A model generated the notes under the pieces. That model was given only the letters and a program-made list of their open reading frames with translations, was not told the origin of the DNA and did no database searches. Of a DNA stretch of 64,000 bases, positions 1 to 8,011 are shown in pieces. Source of the stretch: a bacterium (Candidatus Blackallbacteria) CG13_big_fil_rev_8_21_14_2_50_49_14 (GTDB taxonomy: Bacteria; Cyanobacteriota; Sericytochromatia; UBA7694); NCBI GenBank assembly GCA_002783405.1, contig PFGG01000021.1, positions 1 through 64,000 of the forward strand, written 5' to 3'. A program made the position numbers and the translations under genes. The stretch's first letter is position 1, and each line of letters opens with the position of its first letter.

Positions 1-965
1 AGGCTGAGCTTGTTGCTGAGGCTGAGCTTGTTGCTGAGGCTGAGCTTGTTGCTGAGGCTGAGCTTGTTGCTGAGGCTGAGCTTGTTGCTGAGGCTGAGCT
101 TATTGCTGAGACTGAGCTTGTTGCTGAGACTGAGCTTGTTGCTGAGGCTGAGCTTGCCCCTGAGGCTGAGCTTGTTGCTGAGGCTGAGCTTGTTGCTGAG
201 GCTGATGCTGAAAGCATTGCTGCTTCTTTGTTCGCTGAGCCTGCCCCTGAAGCTATTTTTGCTGAATCTTCAGATCCTGCTGACGCCTTATTTTCTAAGA
301 CGACAACAGAGAGTGATTCAGTGGCTTTGCCTGTTGCGCCGGTTTCCGAAACGGTTCAAGAGTCTGTTGAAGCACAGGATTTACGAGCCCGGATGGTGAT
401 ACGTCTGCAACGAGAACAAGTGCTTTTGTTTTCGCACCGCAGCCGCGTGATGCCTGCTTTGGAGGCTGCTTACCAGCAGCTCAGCCAGTCTTTTGCGCCC
501 TTGCTTTGGGAAAAATATCAAAAAGCACAGGAGCGGGCAGAATACAAGGCGCAGGAGTCAGAATGGCTTTTAAAACTTGCAAATCGACTTTTGCATGAGC
601 CTTTGGCTCCGTCTCACCGTGTTTTATTGAATTTACAGCGCTCAAATGATAAATGGAGCGAGATTTCTCATTTGCAGACGGGGCTTGAAACCTGTCTTGA
701 GAAATTGGTTAAAGAAAAAGACAGAGCTCAACAGGACTGCGAGCAATTGCAGGCCATGTTGGGATTGCCCGAATGGGCTGAATATCGGGAAACCTCTGAG
801 TTTCAAAAAGCTGAGCGGATGTTGGCGGCTGCTATTTCTCAATTGCAGACCGATCGTCCACTGGATTTAAAACCCGTTCTGAATGAATTGGCTTGGGTGG
901 CCCGAGTAATGAATAGCTGGAAGAATACTTCCAATCCTGAAGAAGAATCAATGGTAGCTTTATAA
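1..965 (+). CDS. Repeat-bearing protein of unknown function (5' truncated)
   Basis: The reading frame is open from base 3, so the true start lies before the window. The first 66 or so codons are a hexapeptide repeat (AELVAE, with single T/A/P variants), followed by an acidic Ala/Pro/Ser-rich linker and a helical C-terminal half of about 170 residues with long charged stretches suggestive of coiled coil. I see no membrane segment, signal or known enzymatic motif in the visible part. The stop codon touches the secD start (TAATG), so the two genes are probably translated together. Function unknown; an envelope or chaperone role is only suggested by the SecD neighbour. It could also be a low-complexity surface or cytoskeletal protein. 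Confidence 0.75.
   Translation, partial: AELVAEAELVAEAELVAEAELVAEAELVAEAELIAETELVAETELVAEAELAPEAELVAEAELVAEADAESIAASLFAEPAPEAIFAESSDPADALFSKTTTESDSVALPVAPVSETVQESVEAQDLRARMVIRLQREQVLLFSHRSRVMPALEAAYQQLSQSFAPLLWEKYQKAQERAEYKAQESEWLLKLANRLLHEPLAPSHRVLLNLQRSNDKWSEISHLQTGLETCLEKLVKEKDRAQQDCEQLQAMLGLPEWAEYRETSEFQKAERMLAAAISQLQTDRPLDLKPVLNELAWVARVMNSWKNTSNPEEESMVAL
3..200 (+). repeat. 18-bp in-frame tandem repeat, 11 units
   Basis: Eleven consecutive copies of an 18-nt unit (gctgagcttgttgctgag) lie head to tail, with a few single-base variants near units 6-9. The array begins at or before the window edge, so total copy number is unknown. Length is a multiple of three, so changes in copy number keep the reading frame of the host gene. 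It encodes repeated AELVAE. Confidence 0.95.
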
Positions 966-2245
966 TGGCAAATCGTGACAAATTCATGCTTCTTTTCCTG
1001 ATTATCCTGATTGGCGTGGCCTCTTGGATTATTGCCACAAAACCCATCAAACAGGGTTTGGATATTCAGGGCGGCATTCATCTGGTGGTTGAAGCCAAGG
1101 ATGTCAAAGAAAAAATTGTAGACAATAAGGTGGTTGAATCTGCCGTCAAAGTCAATCCTGAAGTGATGTTGGCGGCAATTGCCGTTGTGCGCCAGCGTGT
1201 CGATGGATTGGGGGTTGCTGAACCCATGATTCAGCTCAAAGGGGAGCGTCAGATCATTGTTGAGCTCCCAGGTATTAAAGATCCGCAGGATGCGGTCAAG
1301 TTGATTGGTGAAACCGCAAAATTGGATTTCCGTCGCCAAGACCCCAAAGACCCCAGCAAATGGGTGGAGACAGGGGTTTACGGCAAGATGCTCAAAGATG
1401 CCCGTGCCAATCTGCGTGGGGCCAGTGACTGGATCATTGAATTTGAATTCAATAAAGAAGGCGCGCAAAAGTTTGGCGATCTGACCACCGAACTGGTAGG
1501 ACAACCGCTGGGTATTTTTCTGGACAATAAATTGGTTTCGTCTCCACGCGTCAACAGTCCCATCACCGGAGGCTCGGGTCTGATCGAAGGGGGCTTTACC
1601 GCCGAAGACGCCAAGAAGCTCGCGATTCAGCTCAAGGCGGGTCAATTGCCTGTTCCTCTCGAAATGGTTGAAAACCGTACCGTGGGGCCCACCCTTGGGC
1701 AAGAAGCTGTTGAAAAGAGCTTCTTTGCGGGCATGGCCGGACTTTTCGTCGTGGTCATTTTTATGATTTGGTTTTACCGAATTCCGGGTGCCGTTGCTGA
1801 TATTGCCTTGGTTTTCTACTCTCTTTTGAACTTGGCAATCTTTAAACTGATTCCTGTTACTTTGACGGTTCCAGGGATTGCGGGTTTTATTCTCAGTATT
1901 GGGATGGCGGTGGATGCCAATATTCTGATCTTTGAGCGTACGAAAGAAGAGTTGCGCATGGGGAAATCGATTTTCAATGCGGTTGAGTCGGGTTTCCAAC
2001 GTGCTTTTTCTTCGATTTTTGACTCCAATACCACGACCTTGATCAGTTGTGCTGTTTTGTATTATTTCGGTACGGGTTTGATTCGTGGTTTTGCCGTTAC
2101 CTTGGCGATTGGGGTGATTATCAGTATGTTTACTGCGATTACGGTTTCCCGCACCCTGATGCGGATTGTGGTTCGCTTCAAAAAAATGAGAAATCCGTTG
2201 CTTTATGGGGTTAAGCCCATGCGTAAGCAGCAGACTGGAGCCTGA
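965..2245 (+). CDS. secD: Protein translocase subunit SecD
   Basis: SecD is the membrane partner of SecYEG that uses the proton gradient to help pull proteins across the membrane. This 426-residue protein has an N-terminal membrane segment (about residues 7-25) and then the conserved GLDIQGGIHLV box. A periplasmic P1/head region follows, and the C-terminal block has about five membrane segments including GMAVDANILIFER near residue 320, a SecD hallmark. It is on the short side for SecD but close to cyanobacterial-type lengths. The start is set by the TAATG junction with the preceding gene. No secF follows; the next gene is YbjN-like, so SecF must be encoded elsewhere or be absent. Confidence 0.95.
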   Translation: MANRDKFMLLFLIILIGVASWIIATKPIKQGLDIQGGIHLVVEAKDVKEKIVDNKVVESAVKVNPEVMLAAIAVVRQRVDGLGVAEPMIQLKGERQIIVELPGIKDPQDAVKLIGETAKLDFRRQDPKDPSKWVETGVYGKMLKDARANLRGASDWIIEFEFNKEGAQKFGDLTTELVGQPLGIFLDNKLVSSPRVNSPITGGSGLIEGGFTAEDAKKLAIQLKAGQLPVPLEMVENRTVGPTLGQEAVEKSFFAGMAGLFVVVIFMIWFYRIPGAVADIALVFYSLLNLAIFKLIPVTLTVPGIAGFILSIGMAVDANILIFERTKEELRMGKSIFNAVESGFQRAFSSIFDSNTTTLISCAVLYYFGTGLIRGFAVTLAIGVIISMFTAITVSRTLMRIVVRFKKMRNPLLYGVKPMRKQQTGA

Positions 2246-2249
2246 TGGG

Positions 2250-2708
2250 ATGCTCCCCCTATTTGCCTCGCCTGAGCAGCGTGTTCGCGCCCGGATTGCG
2301 CAATGTTTGCACGAAATGGTGGATATTGATACAGTCCTGATGGAAGACGATAATTACCGTTTAATCCGGGGCTCGGCGGTGCTTTACCTGAGCATTGCGC
2401 CTTGGGGGGCTCGGGAAGTGTTGGTTCGCTGCACTTCCTATGTGGTAGTGGGAGCAACGATTGATGCTGAACTCATGGCTTTTTTACTGGAATCCAATTC
2501 CCGTGTTACTTTTGGTGCCTTTTCGGTGGATGAGGATCAGGATATTCTGTTTGAATATGCCCTGATTGCAACCCATGCCAATAAGTATGAGCTGAAAGAG
2601 GCGATTAAGGCAGTGGCCAAAGCGGTTGATGATTATGATAATAAAATTATCAACCGCTGGGGTGGCGAAACCAGCTATAAGGTGCTCTTTGGTGTAGATG
2701 CCGATTGA
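2250..2708 (+). CDS. YbjN-family protein
   Basis: A soluble protein of 152 residues matching the YbjN/type III secretion chaperone-like fold by its pattern: alternating beta strands, a central segment rich in hydrophobic residues (VGATIDAELMAFLLESN), and FEYALIATHANKYELKEAI near the end. The start chosen is the ATG at 2250, preceded by TGGAG about 9 nt upstream; an upstream in-frame start inside secD is unlikely. It begins 4 nt after the secD stop, so co-transcription is likely. Proteins of this family are common in cyanobacteria and proteobacteria and lack a defined biochemical role; a chaperone or regulatory function is inferred only from the fold. Confidence 0.7.
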   Translation: MLPLFASPEQRVRARIAQCLHEMVDIDTVLMEDDNYRLIRGSAVLYLSIAPWGAREVLVRCTSYVVVGATIDAELMAFLLESNSRVTFGAFSVDEDQDILFEYALIATHANKYELKEAIKAVAKAVDDYDNKIINRWGGETSYKVLFGVDAD

Positions 2709-2741
2709 ATCCTGCCTCTTTTAAAATTTACACTCAATCTC

Positions 2742-2770
2742 TTGATATCCAGGATCAGAGGCGTTATACT
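2742..2770 (+). promoter_or_regulatory. Sigma70-type promoter for the two-component operon
   Basis: TTGATA at 2742-2747 and TATACT at 2765-2770 are separated by exactly 17 nt, a near-consensus housekeeping promoter. A perfect 12-bp palindrome (AGTATTAATACT, 2774-2785) covers the expected transcription start and could be an operator. The leader to the response-regulator start is about 145 nt and AT rich. Confidence 0.7.
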
Positions 2771-2922
2771 TCCAGTATTAATACTCTTTTAATAAATTTA
2801 ATTAATATTTTGTAATATTGTAGTTTGGGTTTGAGTTGTTTCCTATGGGCCCTGAAAGATTTGGGCGATCTCTTAAAACAACTGCAATATTAAGAGAATA
2901 TAGATACAAGGATATTTATTCT

Positions 2923-3639
2923 TTGAAAAGCGCAAAAGTTTTGGTGATAGATGATGAGCCTTCAATAACCAGCAGTATTAAGTACGGTCTGGAAAAAGAA
3001 GGTTATGTGGTTGTTACTGCAGACAATGGCACAGATGGCTGTGAATTGGCCCGTACTGAAAAACCAGATATCGTCGTATTGGATGTTATGCTCCCAGGCT
3101 TGGACGGATATGAGGTTTGCCGTATGATTCGTTCTGAATTGCCTGTGCCGATTATTATGCTGACTGCCAAAGGCGAGGAAATCGACAAAGTCGTAGGCTT
3201 GGAAGTCGGAGCTGACGAATATGTTACCAAACCCTTCAGCTTGCGCGAACTCCAAGCGCGGATCAAAGCTTTGCTGAGATTGGTTGCCCGTCATAAAAAC
3301 ACCAAAATGGTAGAACCCGATCGGATTGAAGTGGGAGAATTGGTGATTGATTTAAAACGCCATGAAGTCTTTTTAGATACCAAAAAAATCAATCTGACCC
3401 TGAAAGAATTTGAACTTTTGAAACTTTTGGCGCTGAATGCCAATAAAGTACTTTCCCGTGAATATCTGATTGAACAGGTTTGGGGTTATGATTTTACGGG
3501 AGAAGGTCGTACCGTGGACGTACATATCCATTGGTTGCGTGAAAAAATTGAAAAAGATCCGGAAAATCCGGTTCGTATTCAGACGGTGAGAGGCGTAGGC
3601 TATCGCTTTGAACGCCGTATCGGAAAACACGCAGACTAA
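2923..3639 (+). CDS. OmpR/PhoB-family response regulator
   Basis: DNA-binding response regulator of 238 residues. The receiver domain (about 4-118) shows the acidic pair D10/D11, phospho-acceptor D54 in VVLDVMLPG, T81 and K103 (YVTKPFS). The C-terminal winged helix (about 135-235) ends with the typical RTVDVHIHWLREKIE and VRGVGYRFE motifs. The chosen start is a TTG at 2923 with AAGGA 10 nt upstream, which gives the usual short lead before the first strand. A TTG at 2836 in the same frame would add 29 residues that do not resemble the family. It is followed 4 nt later by its sensor kinase. The order and domain types resemble PhoB-PhoR, but the input signal cannot be read from sequence. Confidence 0.93.
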   Translation: MKSAKVLVIDDEPSITSSIKYGLEKEGYVVVTADNGTDGCELARTEKPDIVVLDVMLPGLDGYEVCRMIRSELPVPIIMLTAKGEEIDKVVGLEVGADEYVTKPFSLRELQARIKALLRLVARHKNTKMVEPDRIEVGELVIDLKRHEVFLDTKKINLTLKEFELLKLLALNANKVLSREYLIEQVWGYDFTGEGRTVDVHIHWLREKIEKDPENPVRIQTVRGVGYRFERRIGKHAD

Positions 3640-3643
3640 CCTT

Positions 3644-5119
3644 ATGTCTGATTCTTCAGCCCAACTCACTGAATCCTCACCTTTTCTGCGCTTAAGTCTG
3701 TCCATTTTTTGGCAGGTTTTTGTGGCTTTGCTGCTTTTGATTACAGGCAGTCTTATCTTAGGAAGCCGTTTTCCTCATTTTGCCCCTTTTTGGAATATCT
3801 TGATGGGTTTGGTGGTGATCGGTCTGCTTTTTCAGGGCTTACAACGCCAAAGGCTGGTTTTAGAAAGTGTGGCTGATTCTCTGCGGGCTTTGGCACATGC
3901 CGATAACTTTCAGTTGCCTGCTGTTTTAGCGCGTTCAGAATTTTCGACTTTAAAAGAAGATCTTGAAAGTATTTCTGACTCTTTGCTTACACCTCAGCGG
4001 GCTTCTGCGAACACGGCCATGGTGCCTGTCGATTTAGAAAAAAATGAGCTCGAATCAATTATCCATTGTATGAACGATGGTCTGATTATTTATGACCGTG
4101 ATCTGAATGTGATTCTCTTGAATCCAGCCTTGGCTGAGATGTTGATTCCCAGCAATCCTGCCGCAACCGGACGCTTGATTCAGAATCCAGATGATAAGCT
4201 TTTATTTGAGCGCACCGTAGACCCTGCGACCATGAAAAAGATTCACAAGGCCATGACAGAAGAACCTCTTTTGCCACGCTGTGATTTGATCGAACTCAAA
4301 AATCCTGTTCAGTTTTTGAAACGGTATTCTTCTCCCCTGTATAACCGTTTTCATGAGCAGATTGGTCATGTGATTATTTATCACGATATTACCAAAGAAG
4401 TGCAGTCTGAAAAGGTGCGTTCTGAGTTTATTACCAATGCCTCGCATGAGTTAAGAACGCCTGTTGCCTCCATGAAACTTTTGCTTGAGTCATTGATGGT
4501 GGGAGCCAAAGATGATCCCAAGGTGCGTGATGAGTTTTTAAATAATCTCTTGCGGGAAGCGGATCGGATGCATGTTTTGGTCAATGATCTGCTTGACCTT
4601 TCTCGTTTGGAAGGCGCCCATGAAAAATTAAGGGTGACCGATATTGATCTGCGCAAAGTCGTACACGACGCAATTCAGACCGTAACCCCCCTGGCCCAGA
4701 AAAAAGGCATTGTACTGCGCGAAAATCTTGAAGAGGATTTGCATACCATTCTGGCCGACCAATTGCGTTTGTCGCAGGTCTTGGTGAATCTTGTCAATAA
4801 TGCTGTGAAGTTTACTCCCAATGGAGGTGAAATTCGCGTCATTGCCCGCCGCTTGAATGAAAAGAACGTGGAATTTAAGGTGCAGGATACAGGTATTGGG
4901 ATTCCTGAAGAAGATATTCCCTATATCTTTGACCGTTTTTATCGGGTCGAACAGAATCGCCAGCGGCGTCATAATTCAGGTGGTACAGGCCTGGGGCTCA
5001 CGATCACGAAACAGGTGGTTGAAATGCATGGGGGCAAAATCCATTGCAGCAGCAGTTCCAAGGGCACGACCTTTACCTTCACCATTCCGCAGAAACAAGT
5101 GGCTGTTCAACAGGTATAG
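3644..5119 (+). CDS. PAS-containing sensor histidine kinase (PhoR-like)
   Basis: Membrane sensor kinase of 491 residues, partner of the preceding regulator. Two membrane helices (about 18-40 and 48-65) are followed by a PAS domain (about 135-250). The HisKA domain carries the phospho-acceptor H268 in SHELRTP. The ATPase domain has the N box (NLVNNAVKF, N386), the G1 box (DTGIGIPEED), the F box and G2 (GGTGLGL). There is almost no periplasmic loop, as in PhoR-type kinases that sense through membrane partners or the PAS domain. The ATG at 3644 lies 4 nt after the regulator stop and has no clear ribosome-binding site, so translational coupling is likely. The 3' end overlaps the convergent gene by 13 bp. 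Confidence 0.92.
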   Translation: MSDSSAQLTESSPFLRLSLSIFWQVFVALLLLITGSLILGSRFPHFAPFWNILMGLVVIGLLFQGLQRQRLVLESVADSLRALAHADNFQLPAVLARSEFSTLKEDLESISDSLLTPQRASANTAMVPVDLEKNELESIIHCMNDGLIIYDRDLNVILLNPALAEMLIPSNPAATGRLIQNPDDKLLFERTVDPATMKKIHKAMTEEPLLPRCDLIELKNPVQFLKRYSSPLYNRFHEQIGHVIIYHDITKEVQSEKVRSEFITNASHELRTPVASMKLLLESLMVGAKDDPKVRDEFLNNLLREADRMHVLVNDLLDLSRLEGAHEKLRVTDIDLRKVVHDAIQTVTPLAQKKGIVLRENLEEDLHTILADQLRLSQVLVNLVNNAVKFTPNGGEIRVIARRLNEKNVEFKVQDTGIGIPEEDIPYIFDRFYRVEQNRQRRHNSGGTGLGLTITKQVVEMHGGKIHCSSSSKGTTFTFTIPQKQVAVQQV

Positions 5120-5463
5120 TCTAACTGGAAGCCTGTTTGTGCTAGAAAGCGCACAATCGAATGACGCGTAAAGGTACGATAGCGCAGCTCCTCTTTCAAA
5201 CACGTGCTCAAACGCTGCCACAGTGGGCGATCTCCGCTGACTTCTAAAACAAGGACCTCAGCCTGCTGAAAAACACGAAGCCTTTCGCTTGGGGCTTTTT
5301 CAGCCTGAAATACAATTTGAATCGTGATGGTTTTTTGATGGCCGTCTTCGCCCCAGAGGCTTTGCTGTTCACGGGCCTCTCCCTGATTGATCAGCAGGCG
5401 GGCCAGACGTGGAAAGGCGCCTTTTTCACCGGCGGGATAGAGAACCAAGTTTTGGAGGGCCAT
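5107..5463 (-). CDS. Small protein of unknown function
   Basis: A 118-residue soluble protein with mixed alpha/beta character and no motif I recognise. The ATG at 5463 is chosen because GAGGT (5471-5475 on the complementary strand) sits 7 nt upstream; the longer open frame to 5610 would run into the upstream CPBP gene. It lies 68 bp downstream of the protease gene on the same strand and probably shares its transcript. Its end overlaps the end of the sensor kinase gene from the other strand. Function unknown. Confidence 0.6.
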   Translation of the reverse strand: MALQNLVLYPAGEKGAFPRLARLLINQGEAREQQSLWGEDGHQKTITIQIVFQAEKAPSERLRVFQQAEVLVLEVSGDRPLWQRLSTCLKEELRYRTFTRHSIVRFLAQTGFQLDYTC

Positions 5464-5531
5464 GCTGTTTACCTCAACTGCGCTTTCAGACTGTATCGGT
5501 ATAAAAACAGAGGGGCTTAAATCGTGAAGGT

Positions 5532-6269
5532 TTAGCCGTGAAGCTTCTGCAGACTGGAGGCCAAATCCATCGTGATGGCCACGCCCCAATGCAGAAGCGC
5601 GCCCCCCCAAATCGAGCGGTTTTTCCAGGAAAGATAGCCCAGTGCCAAGCCTGCAAAAATGGCACCGATGGCTTCGCCCGCCGGTTTAGAAAAATGTACC
5701 ATGCAATAGGGTACTGCACTGATCAGAATGGCATAGGGGCCCAGGCGTTGGGCCGGACCAAAAAGCAAAAAGCCGCGAAAAAAGAACTCAACGGCGATAA
5801 AATGCATGCCATAGGCCAGTTCCCAGAGCAGGAAACCGCCAATACTGGCCGAAGCATAGGAGAAGAAAGGGTAGTACGACTTAAAGTGGGGATTGAAGGA
5901 TGCCAGAACAATCACGGGAACCATGACACTTAAAAGAATCAGATAAGGCCAGCCATGTTTGTGAAGGCCATTCCAAGCCAAACCATAGTCTCGCAGTTTT
6001 TCGCGGAAAACGAATTTGATCAAAAAGGCCGGCAGAATCAGATAAAAGAGCACAATCAAACCGCACCAACTCAGAGACTGGGGAATTTGTTCGGGAATGC
6101 GGCTGCCCAACCAGCGCAAAGAGGCCAAATAAAACTGTCCTGTTAAAAGCAATGCGGCAACGATATAGATTAAAAAGGGTTTGCGCTCCACTTGCCCTCG
6201 CAAAAATTGAAAATCTTCACGGTAGGAAGTTTCGGGGGTAATCGGTGAAAGTGGGTGAGGGGCTGACAT
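5532..6269 (-). CDS. CPBP-family intramembrane metalloprotease
   Basis: A 245-residue integral membrane protein with about seven hydrophobic segments. It matches the CAAX protease/bacteriocin-processing (CPBP, Abi) family: a glutamate-arginine motif in VEFFFRGFLL, a histidine in the YCMVHFSKP segment, and a final GALLHWGV histidine. The first motif has a single glutamate where many members have two. Members cleave prenylated or membrane-bound substrates, or act in bacteriocin self-immunity; the substrate here is unknown. The ATG at 6269 has GGAG 6 nt upstream and is preferred over a TTG four codons earlier. Confidence 0.85.
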   Translation of the reverse strand: MSAPHPLSPITPETSYREDFQFLRGQVERKPFLIYIVAALLLTGQFYLASLRWLGSRIPEQIPQSLSWCGLIVLFYLILPAFLIKFVFREKLRDYGLAWNGLHKHGWPYLILLSVMVPVIVLASFNPHFKSYYPFFSYASASIGGFLLWELAYGMHFIAVEFFFRGFLLFGPAQRLGPYAILISAVPYCMVHFSKPAGEAIGAIFAGLALGYLSWKNRSIWGGALLHWGVAITMDLASSLQKLHG

Positions 6270-6441
6270 GGGCTTCTCCAAATGGTATGCATTGCTGGTT
6301 CAGTATAGCATTCTCCCCCTCAGGCTTTTGAGCGCCAGGCAGAACCCAATCTGAGGTAAAGAAAATGTTTGAGCAAGATTAACAATAGTTTATCTTAGAT
6401 GGGAACCTAGAGACTCTTCGTTGCGTCCCTCTTTTTTTGGG

Positions 6442-6464
6442 TACAATGATGTAGCACGCAGGAG
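6442..6464 (+). promoter_or_regulatory. Candidate -10 element and ribosome-binding site for the DUF4912 gene
   Basis: A TACAAT hexamer (6442-6447) lies 26 nt before the start codon, preceded by TTGCGT (6421-6426) at a short 15-nt spacing. A GGAG ribosome-binding site is at 6461-6464. The rest of the 203-bp gap to the divergent protease gene shows nothing else clear. Confidence 0.4.
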
Positions 6465-6472
6465 AGAATATT

Positions 6473-8011
6473 ATGAAGAAAAATGAAAATTCCCCATCTG
6501 ATCCTTTGAAGAAGATGGGAAGAAAGAAACTGCGCCATTTAGCGCGCAAACACAAAATTAAAAACCCCCATTTGAAATCTCCTGCTGCGCTCCGGCGTGC
6601 GATTCGTCGCGCAGAAGCGCGGGAACAAGGCGTTGAAATCAAGCAAAAACCTTCATCTAAAACCCAGGCTGAACTGGCAGATGAGCGTCGGCAAGCCGAG
6701 TTAAAGGCCTATCAGGAGCACCGCTTCCGCTATCTGTATGCGCCTTCGCGTTTTGCGCATACCGGAACCCATGAAGAATATTTGCTTGAAAAAGACGAAG
6801 AACTGAATCTACCCGATTTTTACACTGAAAATGAAATTAAAATTCTGCCTGTTGATCCTTGGCAATACTATCTTTACTGGGATTTTGATACGGCGACTCT
6901 GGAAAAGGTCAAGCAGTATCTGGCTTGGGAAGAGACTTTTGTACTGCGTTCCTATGATGTGACCAGTATTGCCTTTGATGGTTCTAATGCGCATTCCAGT
7001 TGGGATGCCATTTGTCATCCCTTGATTCGGGAGTGGTATATCAACAGCCCGGTACACGATCGCCATGTCTGTGTGGAACTGGGCGTGATGCTGGAGGATG
7101 GGTTTGTGCCGCTCTTGCGCTCGAATACCGTCTATATCGCGCCCGCTGGAGTGTCTCCGATTCGCAGGGATCTTTTTGCCAAGTTTATCCCTCAACCGTC
7201 AGCACCGGCTGTGATTGCTGTGCCGCCCGTCCGTCCCCAAATTGCGGCCCGCCCCATGGCTCCCCAAATGGCTGAAGCTTTTTTCCAACCCTTTACCCCC
7301 ACACCTGTGCTCTTGCATCCCCGTCCTGAGCCCAAACGCATGCTTGACTTTGCAACGGCTCCCCGTTTTATTCCCGAGAATTTGATGCCTCCGTCTGAGC
7401 CTGCACGGCCTGTTCCCGCTCCGGTTCAGCCTGTTCAGGCCCCTGTGACCTGGCCTGTTTCCGAACCGAGTACGCCTGCCGCTGAGCCTGTTTTGGTGCC
7501 TGAAACCGTTTGGCAGAGTCGTGAAGCCCGTTGGTCTGAAGCTGAGGATGCCGAGGCCGCACGTGCGGCTGGGCGTGAAAGTATCCGCCAGTCGTTGGGG
7601 GTTCCTGAAGGGACTGAAATTCGCTGGTTCAGCGAGTTGCCAGCGGAGCTTTCGCCGATTATTTTTGAACAATGGATTACCGACCCTTACGACCAGGCGA
7701 TGTTTGTCTCTTATTCGATTTGGCCCTGGGAAATGACCGAATATCTGCCCTTGGGAGCCAGTGACTGGACGCTGCGGAAATTCTTAGGCGCAAGCCTCTT
7801 CAGTTGGTTTACACCGGGCGGCAGTGAGCGCATGCTGCGCTGGCAGCAATTCCCTGGCGCGAGTGAGGGCAGCCGGTGGCTGCGTCCGGTGGGTGCCAGT
7901 GAGCGTTCCTGGTCGGGTTCTCTGCAGCCGCCTGCGGCCCGTGAGGGCAGTGCTTGGCATGCCTGGCCCCAACGCCCCCTCAATTACAGTGGCAGGGGGT
8001 TGTTTGCATGA
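6473..8011 (+). CDS. DUF4912 domain protein with GAS repeats
   Basis: 512 residues in four parts. A basic helical N-terminus resembles a Rho-N/SAP-like fold (about 15-50). A DUF4912 domain (about 120-235) contains PVDPWQYYLYWDF and ends near NTVYIAPAG. A proline-rich linker covers about 240-345. The tail holds repeated GAS-type motifs (PLGASDW, FLGASLF, FPGASEG, PVGASER). DUF4912 proteins occur next to GH57 polysaccharide enzymes in cyanobacteria and Firmicutes, and their biochemical role is not established. The stop overlaps the start of the GH57 gene (ATGA), so the pair is translated together, which suggests a partner or targeting role in alpha-glucan metabolism. That role is an inference. 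Confidence 0.85.
   Translation: MKKNENSPSDPLKKMGRKKLRHLARKHKIKNPHLKSPAALRRAIRRAEAREQGVEIKQKPSSKTQAELADERRQAELKAYQEHRFRYLYAPSRFAHTGTHEEYLLEKDEELNLPDFYTENEIKILPVDPWQYYLYWDFDTATLEKVKQYLAWEETFVLRSYDVTSIAFDGSNAHSSWDAICHPLIREWYINSPVHDRHVCVELGVMLEDGFVPLLRSNTVYIAPAGVSPIRRDLFAKFIPQPSAPAVIAVPPVRPQIAARPMAPQMAEAFFQPFTPTPVLLHPRPEPKRMLDFATAPRFIPENLMPPSEPARPVPAPVQPVQAPVTWPVSEPSTPAAEPVLVPETVWQSREARWSEAEDAEAARAAGRESIRQSLGVPEGTEIRWFSELPAELSPIIFEQWITDPYDQAMFVSYSIWPWEMTEYLPLGASDWTLRKFLGASLFSWFTPGGSERMLRWQQFPGASEGSRWLRPVGASERSWSGSLQPPAAREGSAWHAWPQRPLNYSGRGLFA

Noticed and set aside
3-200. CRISPR-like repeat array
   Set aside because: The 18-nt units are contiguous with no spacers and stay in frame with the downstream gene; it is a coding tandem repeat.
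10-399. Leucine/arginine-rich 129-aa frame over the repeat
   Set aside because: It is the shadow of the 18-bp repeat in another frame; the frame that continues into the 245-codon region is the real one.
839-1999. 386-aa frame antisense to secD
   Set aside because: It lies opposite a fully conserved secD, has no recognisable domain, and reflects codon bias.
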